Positions 36,388 through 45,528 of a stretch of DNA of 64,000 nt are shown piece after piece. The DNA is from Aliidongia dinghuensis (lineage in GTDB: Bacteria; Pseudomonadota; Alphaproteobacteria; ATCC43930; CGMCC-115725), in contig NZ_BMJQ01000015.1 in assembly GCF_014643535.1 (NCBI RefSeq), positions 1-64,000 of the forward strand. The letters are read 5' to 3'. Below the pieces are notes generated by a model that saw only the letters and a list, made by a program, of their open reading frames with translations, made no database searches and was not told the origin of the DNA. The translations under genes and the position numbers were made by a program. Every line of letters begins with the position of its first letter. Position 1 is the first letter of the stretch.

Positions 36388-37944
36388 ATGCGTGCTCCGC
36401 GAATTGCCATTCTGGGCTTCGCCATCGAATGCAACCGTTTTGCGCCGATCTCGACCCGCGAGGATTTCTTGGCTCGCGCGATACTGCCCGGTGATCTGTT
36501 GATTGCCGAGGCGCGGAAATCAGCGCCCGCCATGACCCCCGAGATCCCCGCTTTCGTTCGCAGGATGGACACGCTGCGCCCCTGGACGCCCGCCCCGATC
36601 CTGTTCGCAAACGCCGAGTCCGGCGGCCCGGTCGACCACGGCTTTTTCGTCGAGATTCTCGAGCGTTTCCGGCAGGACCTCACGGCGGCCTTGCCGCTCG
36701 ACGGCGTCTACATCTGTGAACACGGCGCCGCCATCACGACGGAGGAGGACGATCCCGACGGCGCTGTGTTCGCGCTGGTCCGCGAGATCGTCGGCCCCGA
36801 CGTACCGATCGTGGCCACGATCGACCTGCATTCCAACGTGTCGGAGCGCATGGTCGCGGCAGTCGACGCGCTCATCTCCTACCGGCGCAACCCGCACACG
36901 GACATGGCCGATCGAGGCGCAGACGCCGCCGCGGCACTCGCGGAGTTGCTGGATGGGGTAAAGACCGCTGTCGCCCACGTCCGCCTACCGATCTGCCCGC
37001 CGCCGACCGTGCTCTTGACCGCGCCCGGCGCCGGCCCCTATGCCGACCTGATCGCCGCGGCCGAGGCGACGGCCGCGGCCGACCCGCGACTGCTCAACAT
37101 CTCGATCGTCGGCGGCTTCGCTTATGGCGACACACCCAAGAACGGCCTGACCGTGCTGGCGACGACCCGCGGCGATGCGGCCCTCGCCCGCCGCACTGCC
37201 GCGGGGCTCGCCGCCTACGCCTGGCGCGAGCGTGCGCGCTTCATCCCGCGCCTGACGCCGTTCGACGAGGCGGTGGCGCTCGCCAAGGCGACTGGCGAGC
37301 AGCGGGGTCGCCCGCCGGTGCTGCTCGCCGACGTTGCCGACAACCCAGGCGGTGGCGGCCGCGGCAACACGGTCTTCCTGCTGAGGGCCCTGCTCGACGC
37401 CGGCGCGCGCAACGTGCTCCTGGGCGTGCTGACCGATCCTGAGCTCGCCGCCGAGGCACATTCTTTGGGCGAGGGCGTCGCCTTCGCCGCCCGCTTCAAC
37501 CGCGCGGAGCAGGCGACCTATTCGGAACCGTTCGAGGCGCAGGCGACCATCCTGCGGCTTAGCGACGGCAAGGGCGTCGGCCGGCGCGGCCAACTCGCCG
37601 GTTGTGCCTTCGACCTCGGCCCCTCGGTTGCACTAGCCATCGACGGCATCGTGCTCATCGTCATCACCCATCGTCACCAGTGCCACGAGCCGGCGTTTTT
37701 CGAGCTGTTCGGCCTGAACATCGGCGCCGCCCGCACGGTCGTCCTGAAGTCGCGCGGCCATTTCCGCGCCGCCTTCGACGAGTTCTTCACGCCCGAGCAG
37801 ATCGTCGAGGTCGATGCCCCCGGCCTGACATCGCCATTGCTGTCGCGCTTCGATTTCAAGAAGCTGCCGCGGCCGGTCGTCCCGCTCGACAGGATCGACG
37901 ACTGGACGCCCAACGTCCGACTGCTGCAGGGAGGCGCTCGATGA
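36388..37944 (+). CDS. M81-family metallopeptidase (microcystinase MlrC-like)
   Basis: This 518-aa protein matches the M81/MlrC family: RIAILGFAIECNRFAPISTR at the N-terminus, the catalytic-side YICEHGAAITTEEDDPDG, the zinc-binding IDLHSNVSERM and YRRNPHTD, and the C-terminal MlrC domain with DNPGGGGRGNT. MlrC cuts linear microcystin, a peptide with D- and unusual amino acids, but most M81 proteins have unknown substrates. ATG 36388 is preferred to GTG 36379 on family start. Its stop overlaps the next start as ATGA, so the two products are made together. Confidence 0.88.
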   Translation: MRAPRIAILGFAIECNRFAPISTREDFLARAILPGDLLIAEARKSAPAMTPEIPAFVRRMDTLRPWTPAPILFANAESGGPVDHGFFVEILERFRQDLTAALPLDGVYICEHGAAITTEEDDPDGAVFALVREIVGPDVPIVATIDLHSNVSERMVAAVDALISYRRNPHTDMADRGADAAAALAELLDGVKTAVAHVRLPICPPPTVLLTAPGAGPYADLIAAAEATAAADPRLLNISIVGGFAYGDTPKNGLTVLATTRGDAALARRTAAGLAAYAWRERARFIPRLTPFDEAVALAKATGEQRGRPPVLLADVADNPGGGGRGNTVFLLRALLDAGARNVLLGVLTDPELAAEAHSLGEGVAFAARFNRAEQATYSEPFEAQATILRLSDGKGVGRRGQLAGCAFDLGPSVALAIDGIVLIVITHRHQCHEPAFFELFGLNIGAARTVVLKSRGHFRAAFDEFFTPEQIVEVDAPGLTSPLLSRFDFKKLPRPVVPLDRIDDWTPNVRLLQGGAR

Positions 37945-39071
37945 GCCTCGCCACGCTGGAAACGCCCTGCCTGATGCTCGAGACCGGGCGGCTCGACCAC
38001 AACCTCGGGCGCATGGGCGAACGGGCCCGGGCGCTCGGCGTCCGCCTCCGTCCCCATCTCAAGACTGCGAAATCCTATGATGTCGCGCGCCTCGCCACCG
38101 CGGGCGAGTTCGGCGGCATCACCGTCTCGACGCTGGCCGAAGCGGAATATTTCCTGGCCGGCGGCATCACCGACCTGCTCTATGCCGTCGGCATCGTCCC
38201 GAGCAAGCTGCCGCGCGCCGCCCGCCTTGTTGAGGCCGGCGCGCACCTGACGCTGATCCTCGATTCCGTCGAGACGGCACGCGCGGTCGCGGCCTTTGCC
38301 GATCTGCGCCGGGTCGCCTTCGCGGTGCTGATCGAGATCGACACAGGTGAAGGCCGGTCAGGCGTACTGCCCGAGGCCGCCGACCTCGTCGAGATCGGCA
38401 CGGCGCTCGAGCAGCCGCCCTATTGCCGGCTGCAGGGCGTCATTACCCATGCCGGCCATTCCTACGCGGCCCGCGATCTCGAGACGGTGGCGCGCATCGC
38501 CGAGGCCGAGCGGTCGGGTGCCGTCCGGGCGGCCGAGCGCCTGAGGGCGGCCGGCCTCAGCGTGCCGGTCGTGAGCGTCGGCTCGACCCCGACGGCACTC
38601 CATGCCCGGCACCTCAGCGGTGTCACCGAGCTCCGGGCCGGCGTCTATATGTTCGGCGATCTGTTCCAGGCCCAGATCGGCAGCTGCACGCTCGACGATC
38701 TCGCCGTCTCCGTGCTCGCCACCGTCACCGGTCATCATCGCGACGCCGGCCACCTGCTGATCGATGCCGGCGCGCTCGCACTCTCCAAGGACCGCAGCAC
38801 CGCCGACGCGCCGCACGATTACGGCTTCGGCCTGCTCGTCCATGCCGACGGCACACCGTTTGCTCAGGAGCTGAGGATCTTCAAGGTCTACCAGGAGCAC
38901 GGCCTGGTGCGCGCGGCCGACGGCGCGTTGCCGTTCGACGAGCTGCCGATCGGCGCCCAGGTGCGCGTGCTGCCGAACCATGTCTGCATGACGGCGGCCA
39001 TGTACGACCGCTATCACCTCGTGAAGAACGGCGCGCTCGCGGGCGAATGGACGCGGACGAACGGCTGGTAG
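37941..39071 (+). CDS. D-threonine aldolase / D-serine dehydratase-like (DSD1) PLP enzyme
   Basis: This 376-aa fold-type III PLP protein has LRPHLKTAKS, whose first Lys is the expected PLP anchor, an alanine-racemase-like barrel, and the C-terminal metal pair PNHVC. The family includes D-threonine aldolase, D-serine dehydratase, 3-hydroxy-D-aspartate dehydratase and beta-hydroxyaspartate aldolase (BhcC). All act on beta-hydroxy amino acids, mostly D-forms, with PLP and a divalent metal. It is translationally coupled to the M81 peptidase by ATGA. Sequence alone does not choose between aldolase and dehydratase. Confidence 0.88.
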   Translation: MSLATLETPCLMLETGRLDHNLGRMGERARALGVRLRPHLKTAKSYDVARLATAGEFGGITVSTLAEAEYFLAGGITDLLYAVGIVPSKLPRAARLVEAGAHLTLILDSVETARAVAAFADLRRVAFAVLIEIDTGEGRSGVLPEAADLVEIGTALEQPPYCRLQGVITHAGHSYAARDLETVARIAEAERSGAVRAAERLRAAGLSVPVVSVGSTPTALHARHLSGVTELRAGVYMFGDLFQAQIGSCTLDDLAVSVLATVTGHHRDAGHLLIDAGALALSKDRSTADAPHDYGFGLLVHADGTPFAQELRIFKVYQEHGLVRAADGALPFDELPIGAQVRVLPNHVCMTAAMYDRYHLVKNGALAGEWTRTNGW

Positions 39072-39092
39072 CGGCCGTCCACCCGTCCCGGA

Positions 39093-40064
39093 TCAGGAGA
39101 AGGCGATCTCAGTGCCGCGGCCGCCCTCGCCTGCCCGGCGAACCGCCAGCGCCGCCACCGCCAGGTCCTGCAGCGCGATGCCGGTGCTGTCGAAGAGCGT
39201 AATGCTCTCTCCCTCCATTCGGCCGGGCAGCCGGCCGGACACGAGGCCGCCGAGCGTGCCGCAGATGTCCTCCGGCCTGAGCAAGCCCAGCCGGACCGCG
39301 GTCTGGCACTCGCCGATCGTGACGGCCTGCTCGAGACTGTCGACATAGACCGCGGCACGCGTGACCAGGGCGGAATCGAGTTCCTGCTTGCCGGCAGTAT
39401 CCGCCCCCACGGCATTGACGTGGGTGCCGGGACGAACCCAGGCCGCGTCGACGAGCGGTGCCTGCCCCGGCGTCGCGGTGACCAGGATATCGGCCGCGCG
39501 TACCGTCTCCTCGAGGTCGGCGCCGCGCGCGGCGAGGCCGCGGGCGCGCACCGCTTCGAGGAAGGCTTCGAGCCGGGCCGGCGTCCGGTTCCAGGCGACA
39601 ACCTCGTCGAGCGACCGCACGCAGCGGATGGCGTCGAGCTGGTAGAGCGCCTGGGTGCCGGTACCGACGATGCCGAGGACCCGCGCGTCGGGCCGCGCGA
39701 GATGGCGCGTCGCCAGCGCCGCCGCGGCACCCGTGCGCACGCCGGTCAGATAATTGGCGCCGACCAACGCCGACGGCTGCCCGGTCGCCGGATCGAACAG
39801 CAGCGTTGTCGACTGGTGATTAGTGAGATTGCGCTCGGCGTTGCCCTGCCAGTAGCCGCCCGCCTTGAGGCCGAGCGCGCCGGCGGCACGGTCGTAGCCG
39901 GTCTTGACGCCGAACACGGCCGAGGGGCTGCCCAGCTTCTCGCGCACCACCGGATAGCTCGCGGCCTCCCCCCGGTCTAGGGCGGCGAATGTTTCCGCGA
40001 CCGCCTCGATCGCGTCCGACATGGTGACGAGGGCGCGCGCCTCGGACTCGGGGATGATCAGCAT
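39093..40064 (-). CDS. Ornithine cyclodeaminase / mu-crystallin family oxidoreductase
   Basis: This 323-aa protein has the family pattern: LIIPESEARALVTMSDAIEA, GLKAGGYWQGN, VGANYLTGVRTGAAAALATR, the NAD-binding VLGIVGTGTQALYQLDAIRC, and VNAVGADTAGKQELD. Members include ornithine cyclodeaminase, alanine dehydrogenase, ketimine reductase and iminosuccinate reductase (BhcD). ATG 40064 is used because the longer frame overlaps the ABC ATPase gene. It is the last gene of the leftward operon, 8 bp after dppF, and converges with the DSD1-type gene 21 bp away. Confidence 0.88.
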   Translation of the reverse strand: MLIIPESEARALVTMSDAIEAVAETFAALDRGEAASYPVVREKLGSPSAVFGVKTGYDRAAGALGLKAGGYWQGNAERNLTNHQSTTLLFDPATGQPSALVGANYLTGVRTGAAAALATRHLARPDARVLGIVGTGTQALYQLDAIRCVRSLDEVVAWNRTPARLEAFLEAVRARGLAARGADLEETVRAADILVTATPGQAPLVDAAWVRPGTHVNAVGADTAGKQELDSALVTRAAVYVDSLEQAVTIGECQTAVRLGLLRPEDICGTLGGLVSGRLPGRMEGESITLFDSTGIALQDLAVAALAVRRAGEGGRGTEIAFS

Positions 40065-40072
40065 GCTTATTC

Positions 40073-41074
40073 CTAATTCATGAGCGACGAAGCCGCGAAA
40101 TGGCACGCGGCCGAATGATCCGGACCGACGGCGACCGTCGGCGGCGGGGTCTGGCGGCAGATATCCTGCGCCATCGGGCAGCGCGTATGGAAGCGGCAGC
40201 CGGCGGGCGGCGCCAACGCGCTCGGCACGTCGCCCTTGAGCACGACGCGCGTCCGCGGCCGCTCCGGATCGGGCACCGGAATGGCCGACAGCAGCGCCTG
40301 CGTATAGGGATGACGCGGCGCCTCGAACAGCGCCTGCGTCGGACCGGATTCGACGACGCGGCCCAGGTACATTACGGCGACCCGATCGGCGACGTTCCTC
40401 ACGACCGCCAAGTTGTGCGAGATGAACAGGAAGGTAAGCCCGAACTCGCGCTGCAGATCAGCCAGGAGTTGCAGGATCTGCGCCTGGACCGAGACGTCGA
40501 GCGCCGAGACCGCCTCGTCGAGCACGATGAAGCGCGGCTTCAAGCTCAGCGCACGGGCGATGCCGATGCGCTGGCGCTGCCCGCCCGAGAACTGGTGCGG
40601 ATGCTTCTCCGCCGCCGAGGCCGGCAGGCCTACGACCTCGAGCAGCTCGGCGACCCGGCGGCGGCGCTCGGCACCGGCGGCGGCGCGATGGATGTCGAGG
40701 GGCTCGGCGATGATGTCGCGCACACGCATCCGCCCGTCGAGCGAGGCCCAGGGGTCCTGGAACACCATGCCGAGGTCGCGGCGGATCTCGGTGAGCGCGC
40801 GGCCCTTGAGCGTGAGGAGATCGATGCCGTCGAACTGGACCCGCCCGGCCGTCGCTTCCAGCAGGCGGACGAGCAGCCGCCCCATGGTCGACTTGCCGCA
40901 GCCGCTTTCGCCGACGATGCCCATCGTCTCGCCTTGCCGCACCTCGAGATCGACGCCGTCGACGGCGCGCAGCACGGGCCGATCGGCACCGAACAGGCCG
41001 GCCCCGAACCGGCTTGGCTGGCTGCCGAAATGCTTGGTCAGCCCCTCGGCCTTCAGCAGGACGGGTCGCATCAT
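40073..41074 (-). CDS. Dipeptide/oligopeptide ABC importer ATPase (DppF/OppF-like)
   Basis: This 333-aa ABC ATPase has Walker A GESGCGKS, signature FSGGQRQRIGI, Walker B FIVLDEAVSALD and the C-terminal oligopeptide/dipeptide domain (PVPDPERPRTRVVL, Cys-rich RCPMAQDICRQ). GVDLEVRQGETMGIVG precedes the P-loop. ATG 41074 overlaps the TGA of dppD as ATGA. It powers import together with the next four genes. The family call is firm, but substrate specificity is not visible. Confidence 0.93.
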   Translation of the reverse strand: MMRPVLLKAEGLTKHFGSQPSRFGAGLFGADRPVLRAVDGVDLEVRQGETMGIVGESGCGKSTMGRLLVRLLEATAGRVQFDGIDLLTLKGRALTEIRRDLGMVFQDPWASLDGRMRVRDIIAEPLDIHRAAAGAERRRRVAELLEVVGLPASAAEKHPHQFSGGQRQRIGIARALSLKPRFIVLDEAVSALDVSVQAQILQLLADLQREFGLTFLFISHNLAVVRNVADRVAVMYLGRVVESGPTQALFEAPRHPYTQALLSAIPVPDPERPRTRVVLKGDVPSALAPPAGCRFHTRCPMAQDICRQTPPPTVAVGPDHSAACHFAASSLMN

Positions 41075-42072
41075 GCGGTTTCTCCGGCGGGCTCTCCGAC
41101 GACCCTCGCTTCGGGAGCGGCGCGCCAGCACGCAGCTTCGTGGCCGGCGTCGAGCATGAAGAATGGCGGCGCCCCGGTGCAGCGGCTGGCAGCGACGGCG
41201 CAGCGCGGCTGGAACCGGCAGCCCTCCGGCATGTCGGCGAGTGCCGGGACCGTGCCCGGGATCGGCAGCGGCCGGCAAAGCGGCCCGTCAAGCGGTGGGA
41301 TTGAGCCCAGGAGTCCTTGGGTATAGGGATGGAACGGCGCCCGGAACAGCGCCTTGACCGGCCCGGTCTCGGCGACCCGTCCGGCATAGAGCACGACGAC
41401 CCGGTCGGCGAACTCGGCCACCACGCCCAGGTCGTGGGTGATGAGCATGATCGACATCGCGAGCTCCCGGCGCAGGCTGCGCAGCAGGTCGAGGATCTGC
41501 GCCTGGACCGTGACGTCGAGCGCGGTCGTCGGCTCGTCGGCGATGAGCAGCTTCGGCTCGCACGCGAGCGCGATCGCGATCATGACGCGCTGGCGCATGC
41601 CGCCCGAGAGCTGATGGGGATAATCGCCAAGCCGCTTCGCCGCGGCGGGGATCTCGACCAGCTCGAGAAGCTCGATCGCGCGCCGCTTTGCCTCGGCCCG
41701 GCCGGCGCCGCGATGGTGGACGAGCGTCTCGACGATCTGCTCGCCGATCGAGAGCACCGGGTTCAGCGAACTCATCGGCTCCTGAAAGATCATGGCGATC
41801 CGGTCGCCACGGATGCGACGCATCTCCGCCTCGCTGAGGGCCAGCAGGTCCGCACCCGCGAAGCGGACCGTACCCGCCGTCACACGGACGGTCTCGGGCA
41901 GAAGGCGCATCGTCGAGAGCGCGGTCATGCTCTTGCCCGAGCCGGACTCGCCGACGACGCCCACGACCTCGCCGGCGCCGATCGAGAAGGAGACGCGATC
42001 GAGAATCCGGAGGTGGCCCACCTCCGTCGTGAGCCCGTCGATTTCGAGCAGGGGCTTTACGGCTGCGGTCAT
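41071..42072 (-). CDS. Dipeptide/oligopeptide ABC importer ATPase (DppD/OppD-like)
   Basis: This 333-aa ABC ATPase has Walker A GESGSGKS, signature LSGGMRQRV, Walker B LLIADEPTTALD, the DppD-type MSSLNPVLSIGEQI and a C-terminal Cys-containing RCAVAASRCTG segment that in relatives binds an iron-sulfur cluster. It pairs with the DppF-like subunit. The gene follows dppC by 1 bp and overlaps dppF by 4 bp. Confidence 0.93.
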   Translation of the reverse strand: MTAAVKPLLEIDGLTTEVGHLRILDRVSFSIGAGEVVGVVGESGSGKSMTALSTMRLLPETVRVTAGTVRFAGADLLALSEAEMRRIRGDRIAMIFQEPMSSLNPVLSIGEQIVETLVHHRGAGRAEAKRRAIELLELVEIPAAAKRLGDYPHQLSGGMRQRVMIAIALACEPKLLIADEPTTALDVTVQAQILDLLRSLRRELAMSIMLITHDLGVVAEFADRVVVLYAGRVAETGPVKALFRAPFHPYTQGLLGSIPPLDGPLCRPLPIPGTVPALADMPEGCRFQPRCAVAASRCTGAPPFFMLDAGHEAACWRAAPEARVVGEPAGETA

Positions 42073-42073
42073 A

Positions 42074-42970
42074 TCAGCGGCCCTCGAGCTTGAGGCGCGG
42101 ATCGAGCACGTCGCGCAGCCCGTCGCCGATCAGGTTCACGCCCAGCACGGTCACCGCGATCACGAGCCCAGGAAACAGCGAGATCCAGGGCGCCGACGGG
42201 ATATAGTTGCGGCCGTCCGCAATGATATTGCCCCAGCTGGGCGTGGGCGGCGGTGGACCGACGCCGACGAAGCTCAGCACCGCCTCGGCCAGGATCGAGA
42301 CGGCGAAAATGAAAGTCATCTGCACGATGAGCGGGGCCAGGCAGTTCGGCAGCACGTGACGCAGGATGATGCGCAGGTGGCCGGCGCCGGCGACACGCGC
42401 CGCATCGATATATTCCATGCGGCGCACGACCAGCACGGCGGCGCGCACGATGCGCGCCGTGCGCGGGGCATAGGTGACAGCGAGCGCGATCACGACGTCG
42501 CCGATCGACGGCCCCAGCACGGAGGCGAGCGCGATCGCGAGCAGTACGCCCGGGAAGGCCATGAGCGCGTCCATCGCCCGCATCAGCGGATTGTCGAGCC
42601 GGGAGAAATAGCCGGCGCCGACGCCGATGATCACGCCAAGCACTGTCGAGCTGAGCATGGCCAGCACGCCGATGGCGAGCGACGTGCGCCCGCCGTAGAG
42701 CACGCGGCTCAGCACATCGCGGCCGAAATTGTCGGTCCCCATCAGGTGAACGGCGTTGGGCGCGCCCAGGCGATAGTGGAAGTCGTTCTTGAGCGGCGAA
42801 TAGGGTGCGATCAGGTCGGCCGCCACGGTCGCCAGCACCACGACCAGCAGCAGGACGGCGCCGGTCACGAACAGCCGGTGGCCCAAAAGCCGGCGGAGCA
42901 TGGGATGGCGCCCGAGGAAGCCCAGCGGCTTCGCCGCCGCGGGGGCCGAGAGGACCGTTTCAACGCTCAT
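42074..42970 (-). CDS. Dipeptide ABC importer permease (DppC-like)
   Basis: This 298-aa membrane protein has an N-terminal OppC-type segment, LAPYSPLKNDFHYRLG with TDNFGRDVLSRVLYGGRTSL, and the cytoplasmic EAA loop DAARVAGAGHLRIILRHVLP. About six membrane helices are visible. ATG 42970 overlaps the end of dppB by 11 bp and is chosen over a start at 42997. It forms the channel with DppB. Confidence 0.93.
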   Translation of the reverse strand: MSVETVLSAPAAAKPLGFLGRHPMLRRLLGHRLFVTGAVLLLVVVLATVAADLIAPYSPLKNDFHYRLGAPNAVHLMGTDNFGRDVLSRVLYGGRTSLAIGVLAMLSSTVLGVIIGVGAGYFSRLDNPLMRAMDALMAFPGVLLAIALASVLGPSIGDVVIALAVTYAPRTARIVRAAVLVVRRMEYIDAARVAGAGHLRIILRHVLPNCLAPLIVQMTFIFAVSILAEAVLSFVGVGPPPPTPSWGNIIADGRNYIPSAPWISLFPGLVIAVTVLGVNLIGDGLRDVLDPRLKLEGR

Positions 42971-43907
42971 GGGCCACCCGCGGGTCGAAGACGCCATAGA
43001 GCAGGTCGACGGCGATATTCACGAGCACCATGAACAATCCCACAATCAGGATGCCGCCCTGGATCACCGGCAGGTCGCGGCGCAGTACGGCATCGATGAT
43101 CAGCCGCCCGACACCCGGAATCGCGAAAACGGATTCGATCACCACCGCGCCGCTGAACAGGATGCCGATGCTGATGCCGAGCACGGTCAGCACCGGCACG
43201 CCGATGTTGAGCAGCGCGTGCTTGAGGATGACGATGCGGCCGGGCAGCCCCTTGGCCCAAGCCGTGCGGATGTAGTCCTGGCTCAGCACCTCGAGCAGGC
43301 TGGACCGCGTCATGCGCGCGAGCAGGCCCACCTGGGTGATGGCGAGTGCCGCCGCCGGCAAGGTGGTCGTGTGCAGCCAGCCCATGGGGCTGTCGGTGAA
43401 CGGCACGAAGCCGCCTGTCGGGAACCAGCCGAGCGCCACCGAGAACACGTAAATCGCGACCAGACCCAGCCAGAAGTCCGGCAGCGACAGGCCGACGAGC
43501 GCACTCGTCATGACCGCCTGGTCGATCCAGCTGTTGCGCTTCAGCGCTGCGACCGTGCCGCTGCCGACGCCGAGCAGCAGGGTCAGGACCAGGGCGAAGC
43601 CGGTCAGCGACAGGGTGATCGGCAGGCGCTCCAAGATCGCCGTGGCGACGCTGCGGTTGAGCAGGAGCGACTGGCCAAGATCGCCTGAGAGCAGGTTGCG
43701 GTACCAGTGCAGCGCCTGCATCCAGACCGGCTGGTCGAGCCCGAGGTCGGCGCGGATGTGGGCGAGCTCCTCCGGGCTGGCGCTCGGGCCGGCGAGCTCG
43801 GCCGCCGCATCGCCCGGCACCAGCCAGATCAGCACGAAGGCGATCAGCGACACGAGCAGGAGCACCGGCACGGCACTCGCCAGGCGCTTGATAAGAATGC
43901 GTGACAT
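42960..43907 (-). CDS. Dipeptide ABC importer permease (DppB-like)
   Basis: This 315-aa membrane protein has the DppB pattern: MSRILIKRLASAVPVLLLVS, VPGDAAAELAGPSAS, GDLGQSLLLNRSVATAILER, and an EAA loop with IRTAWAKGLPGRIVILKHAL. Six helices are visible. It lies 21 bp after the binding-protein gene and overlaps dppC. Confidence 0.93.
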   Translation of the reverse strand: MSRILIKRLASAVPVLLLVSLIAFVLIWLVPGDAAAELAGPSASPEELAHIRADLGLDQPVWMQALHWYRNLLSGDLGQSLLLNRSVATAILERLPITLSLTGFALVLTLLLGVGSGTVAALKRNSWIDQAVMTSALVGLSLPDFWLGLVAIYVFSVALGWFPTGGFVPFTDSPMGWLHTTTLPAAALAITQVGLLARMTRSSLLEVLSQDYIRTAWAKGLPGRIVILKHALLNIGVPVLTVLGISIGILFSGAVVIESVFAIPGVGRLIIDAVLRRDLPVIQGGILIVGLFMVLVNIAVDLLYGVFDPRVAHER

Positions 43908-43928
43908 GGCTGTTCCCGCCCGACCCGG

Positions 43929-45482
43929 CTACTTGAACCAGACGTCCCACATCCGGGGGATGCGGAACGGCTTGTAGTTGGCGACGTTCGCCCGCGTCGC
44001 CTGGTAGATGCCGAGGTCGCCGAGCTTGATCGCGTAGACCTGGTCGATGAGGCGCTGCTGGAAGGCGGCGAACGCCGCCTTGCGGTCGTCGAGCGAGGGC
44101 GAGGAATTGAGCTTGTCGGCGTCCGCCTCGAGCTCGCTATCGACATGCTGCTGCCAATTGTCCTTGCCGGTGAAGAAGGTCGTGGTGCTGTACGGTCCCT
44201 CCCACGGCTCGACGCCGATGAAGATCGGGAACATGTTCCAACCGACGGGCTTCTGCCGCATGGCGATCGAGGTCGGCCAGTCGGCCACCTGCAGCTTGAC
44301 GTTGATGCCGACCGCCTGGAGCTGCTGGCTCGCCACGACCGAGGCGTCGTTGTCGTTCTTGAAGCTGTTGTCGGTGACGAGCGTGAACGGCTCGCCCTTG
44401 TAGCCGGCCTCCTTCAGGAGCCGCTTGGCCAGCTCCGGGTCATTGAGGTTGTACTTGTCCTTGCCGACGTCGCCCGCGAAATATTCCGTGCCCGGGTGCT
44501 GCCAGCCGTGCGTGAGCCGGAACAGCCCGTCGGTCGCGATCGCCATGATCTCCTCGTTGCCGAGTGCTGCGCGCACCGCCTCGCGGAACTTGAGGTTCTT
44601 GGTCGGCCCGTCGTTGGCGTTGAGGAAGAAGACCTGAAAGGCCCAGGGCATCATCTGGTAGAGCTTGACGTTCTGGTCGGTCTTGAGCCGCTCCGCGTCG
44701 GCGACGGCGAGCTGTTCCAGCGCCTGGACCTCGCCGGTCTGCAGCGCCGCGGCGCGGGCGCCCGATTCCGGCATGAAACGGAAGGTGACCGTGTCGAAAT
44801 AAGGCGTCTTCTTGCCGCCGAAGCCGTCCGGCCCAGAGAACTGGCCGTTCGGCACATAGCCATCGAAGCGCTTCAGCTTGACGTAGCTGTCCGGCTTGTA
44901 TTCGACGAACTGGTAGGGGCCGGTGCCGATGAGCGCGATCTTGTTCGGCTCCTTCGCCGCCTCCTCGGCCGGCATGATCACCATCGGCGCGCGCGGCGTG
45001 CTGATGAAATCGAGGAACGCCGGCACCGGCTGCTTCAGATGGACCACGACGGTATAGGGGTCGGGCACGTCGATGCCGGAGACGGTCGCGAGCAGCTGGG
45101 CCGAGGCGCCGACCTTGGCATAGCGCTCGAGCGACGCCTTCACGTCGACGCCGGTCATCTCCTTGCCGTTATGGAACTTGACGCCCTTGCGCAGGTGGAA
45201 CGTGTAGGTTTGCAGATCGGGTGAGGTCGTCTCGTCCGTGGCGAGTTCCGGGATCACCGCACCGGTCTCGCCGCGTGTATAGAGCGTCTCGAAGACATGC
45301 ATCGTGATGTTGCGCGCGGCCTGGGCGAAGGTCGTCATCGCGTCGAGGCTCGGCGGCTGCGCCTGCTGGGCCACGACGACGTCACCGCCGCGGGTTTGCG
45401 CCAGGACCGGCGTGCCGAGCGTGAGCAGGGCAGCCGCCAGCGCCGCGACGCCGAACCGGCGCCGGTCAATGTTTGCCTTCAT
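43929..45482 (-). CDS. Extracellular solute-binding protein, family 5 (DppA-like)
   Basis: This 517-aa family-5 binding protein has a twin-arginine-like start, NIDRRRFGVAALAAALLTLG, with cleavage near VLA. LYTRGETGAVIPELATD and TYTFHLRKGVKFHNGKEMTG are family blocks. The closing WDVWFK tail belongs to the mature lobe. It captures the substrate for the DppBCDF permease. Family-5 proteins bind peptides, but also nickel, haem, sugars or opines. The gene is separated by 46 bp from the upstream aldolase gene. Confidence 0.92.
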   Translation of the reverse strand: MKANIDRRRFGVAALAAALLTLGTPVLAQTRGGDVVVAQQAQPPSLDAMTTFAQAARNITMHVFETLYTRGETGAVIPELATDETTSPDLQTYTFHLRKGVKFHNGKEMTGVDVKASLERYAKVGASAQLLATVSGIDVPDPYTVVVHLKQPVPAFLDFISTPRAPMVIMPAEEAAKEPNKIALIGTGPYQFVEYKPDSYVKLKRFDGYVPNGQFSGPDGFGGKKTPYFDTVTFRFMPESGARAAALQTGEVQALEQLAVADAERLKTDQNVKLYQMMPWAFQVFFLNANDGPTKNLKFREAVRAALGNEEIMAIATDGLFRLTHGWQHPGTEYFAGDVGKDKYNLNDPELAKRLLKEAGYKGEPFTLVTDNSFKNDNDASVVASQQLQAVGINVKLQVADWPTSIAMRQKPVGWNMFPIFIGVEPWEGPYSTTTFFTGKDNWQQHVDSELEADADKLNSSPSLDDRKAAFAAFQQRLIDQVYAIKLGDLGIYQATRANVANYKPFRIPRMWDVWFK

Positions 45483-45528
45483 CTCGCAATCCCTGTTGCT
45501 AGTCAGACTTTATCGTTTCGTCGACCGG

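Noticed and set aside
42967..43950. A 327-codon minus-strand frame overlapping dppB
   Set aside because: It is the +1 phase of the dppB gene, Arg/Ala/Gly-rich, with no membrane segments.
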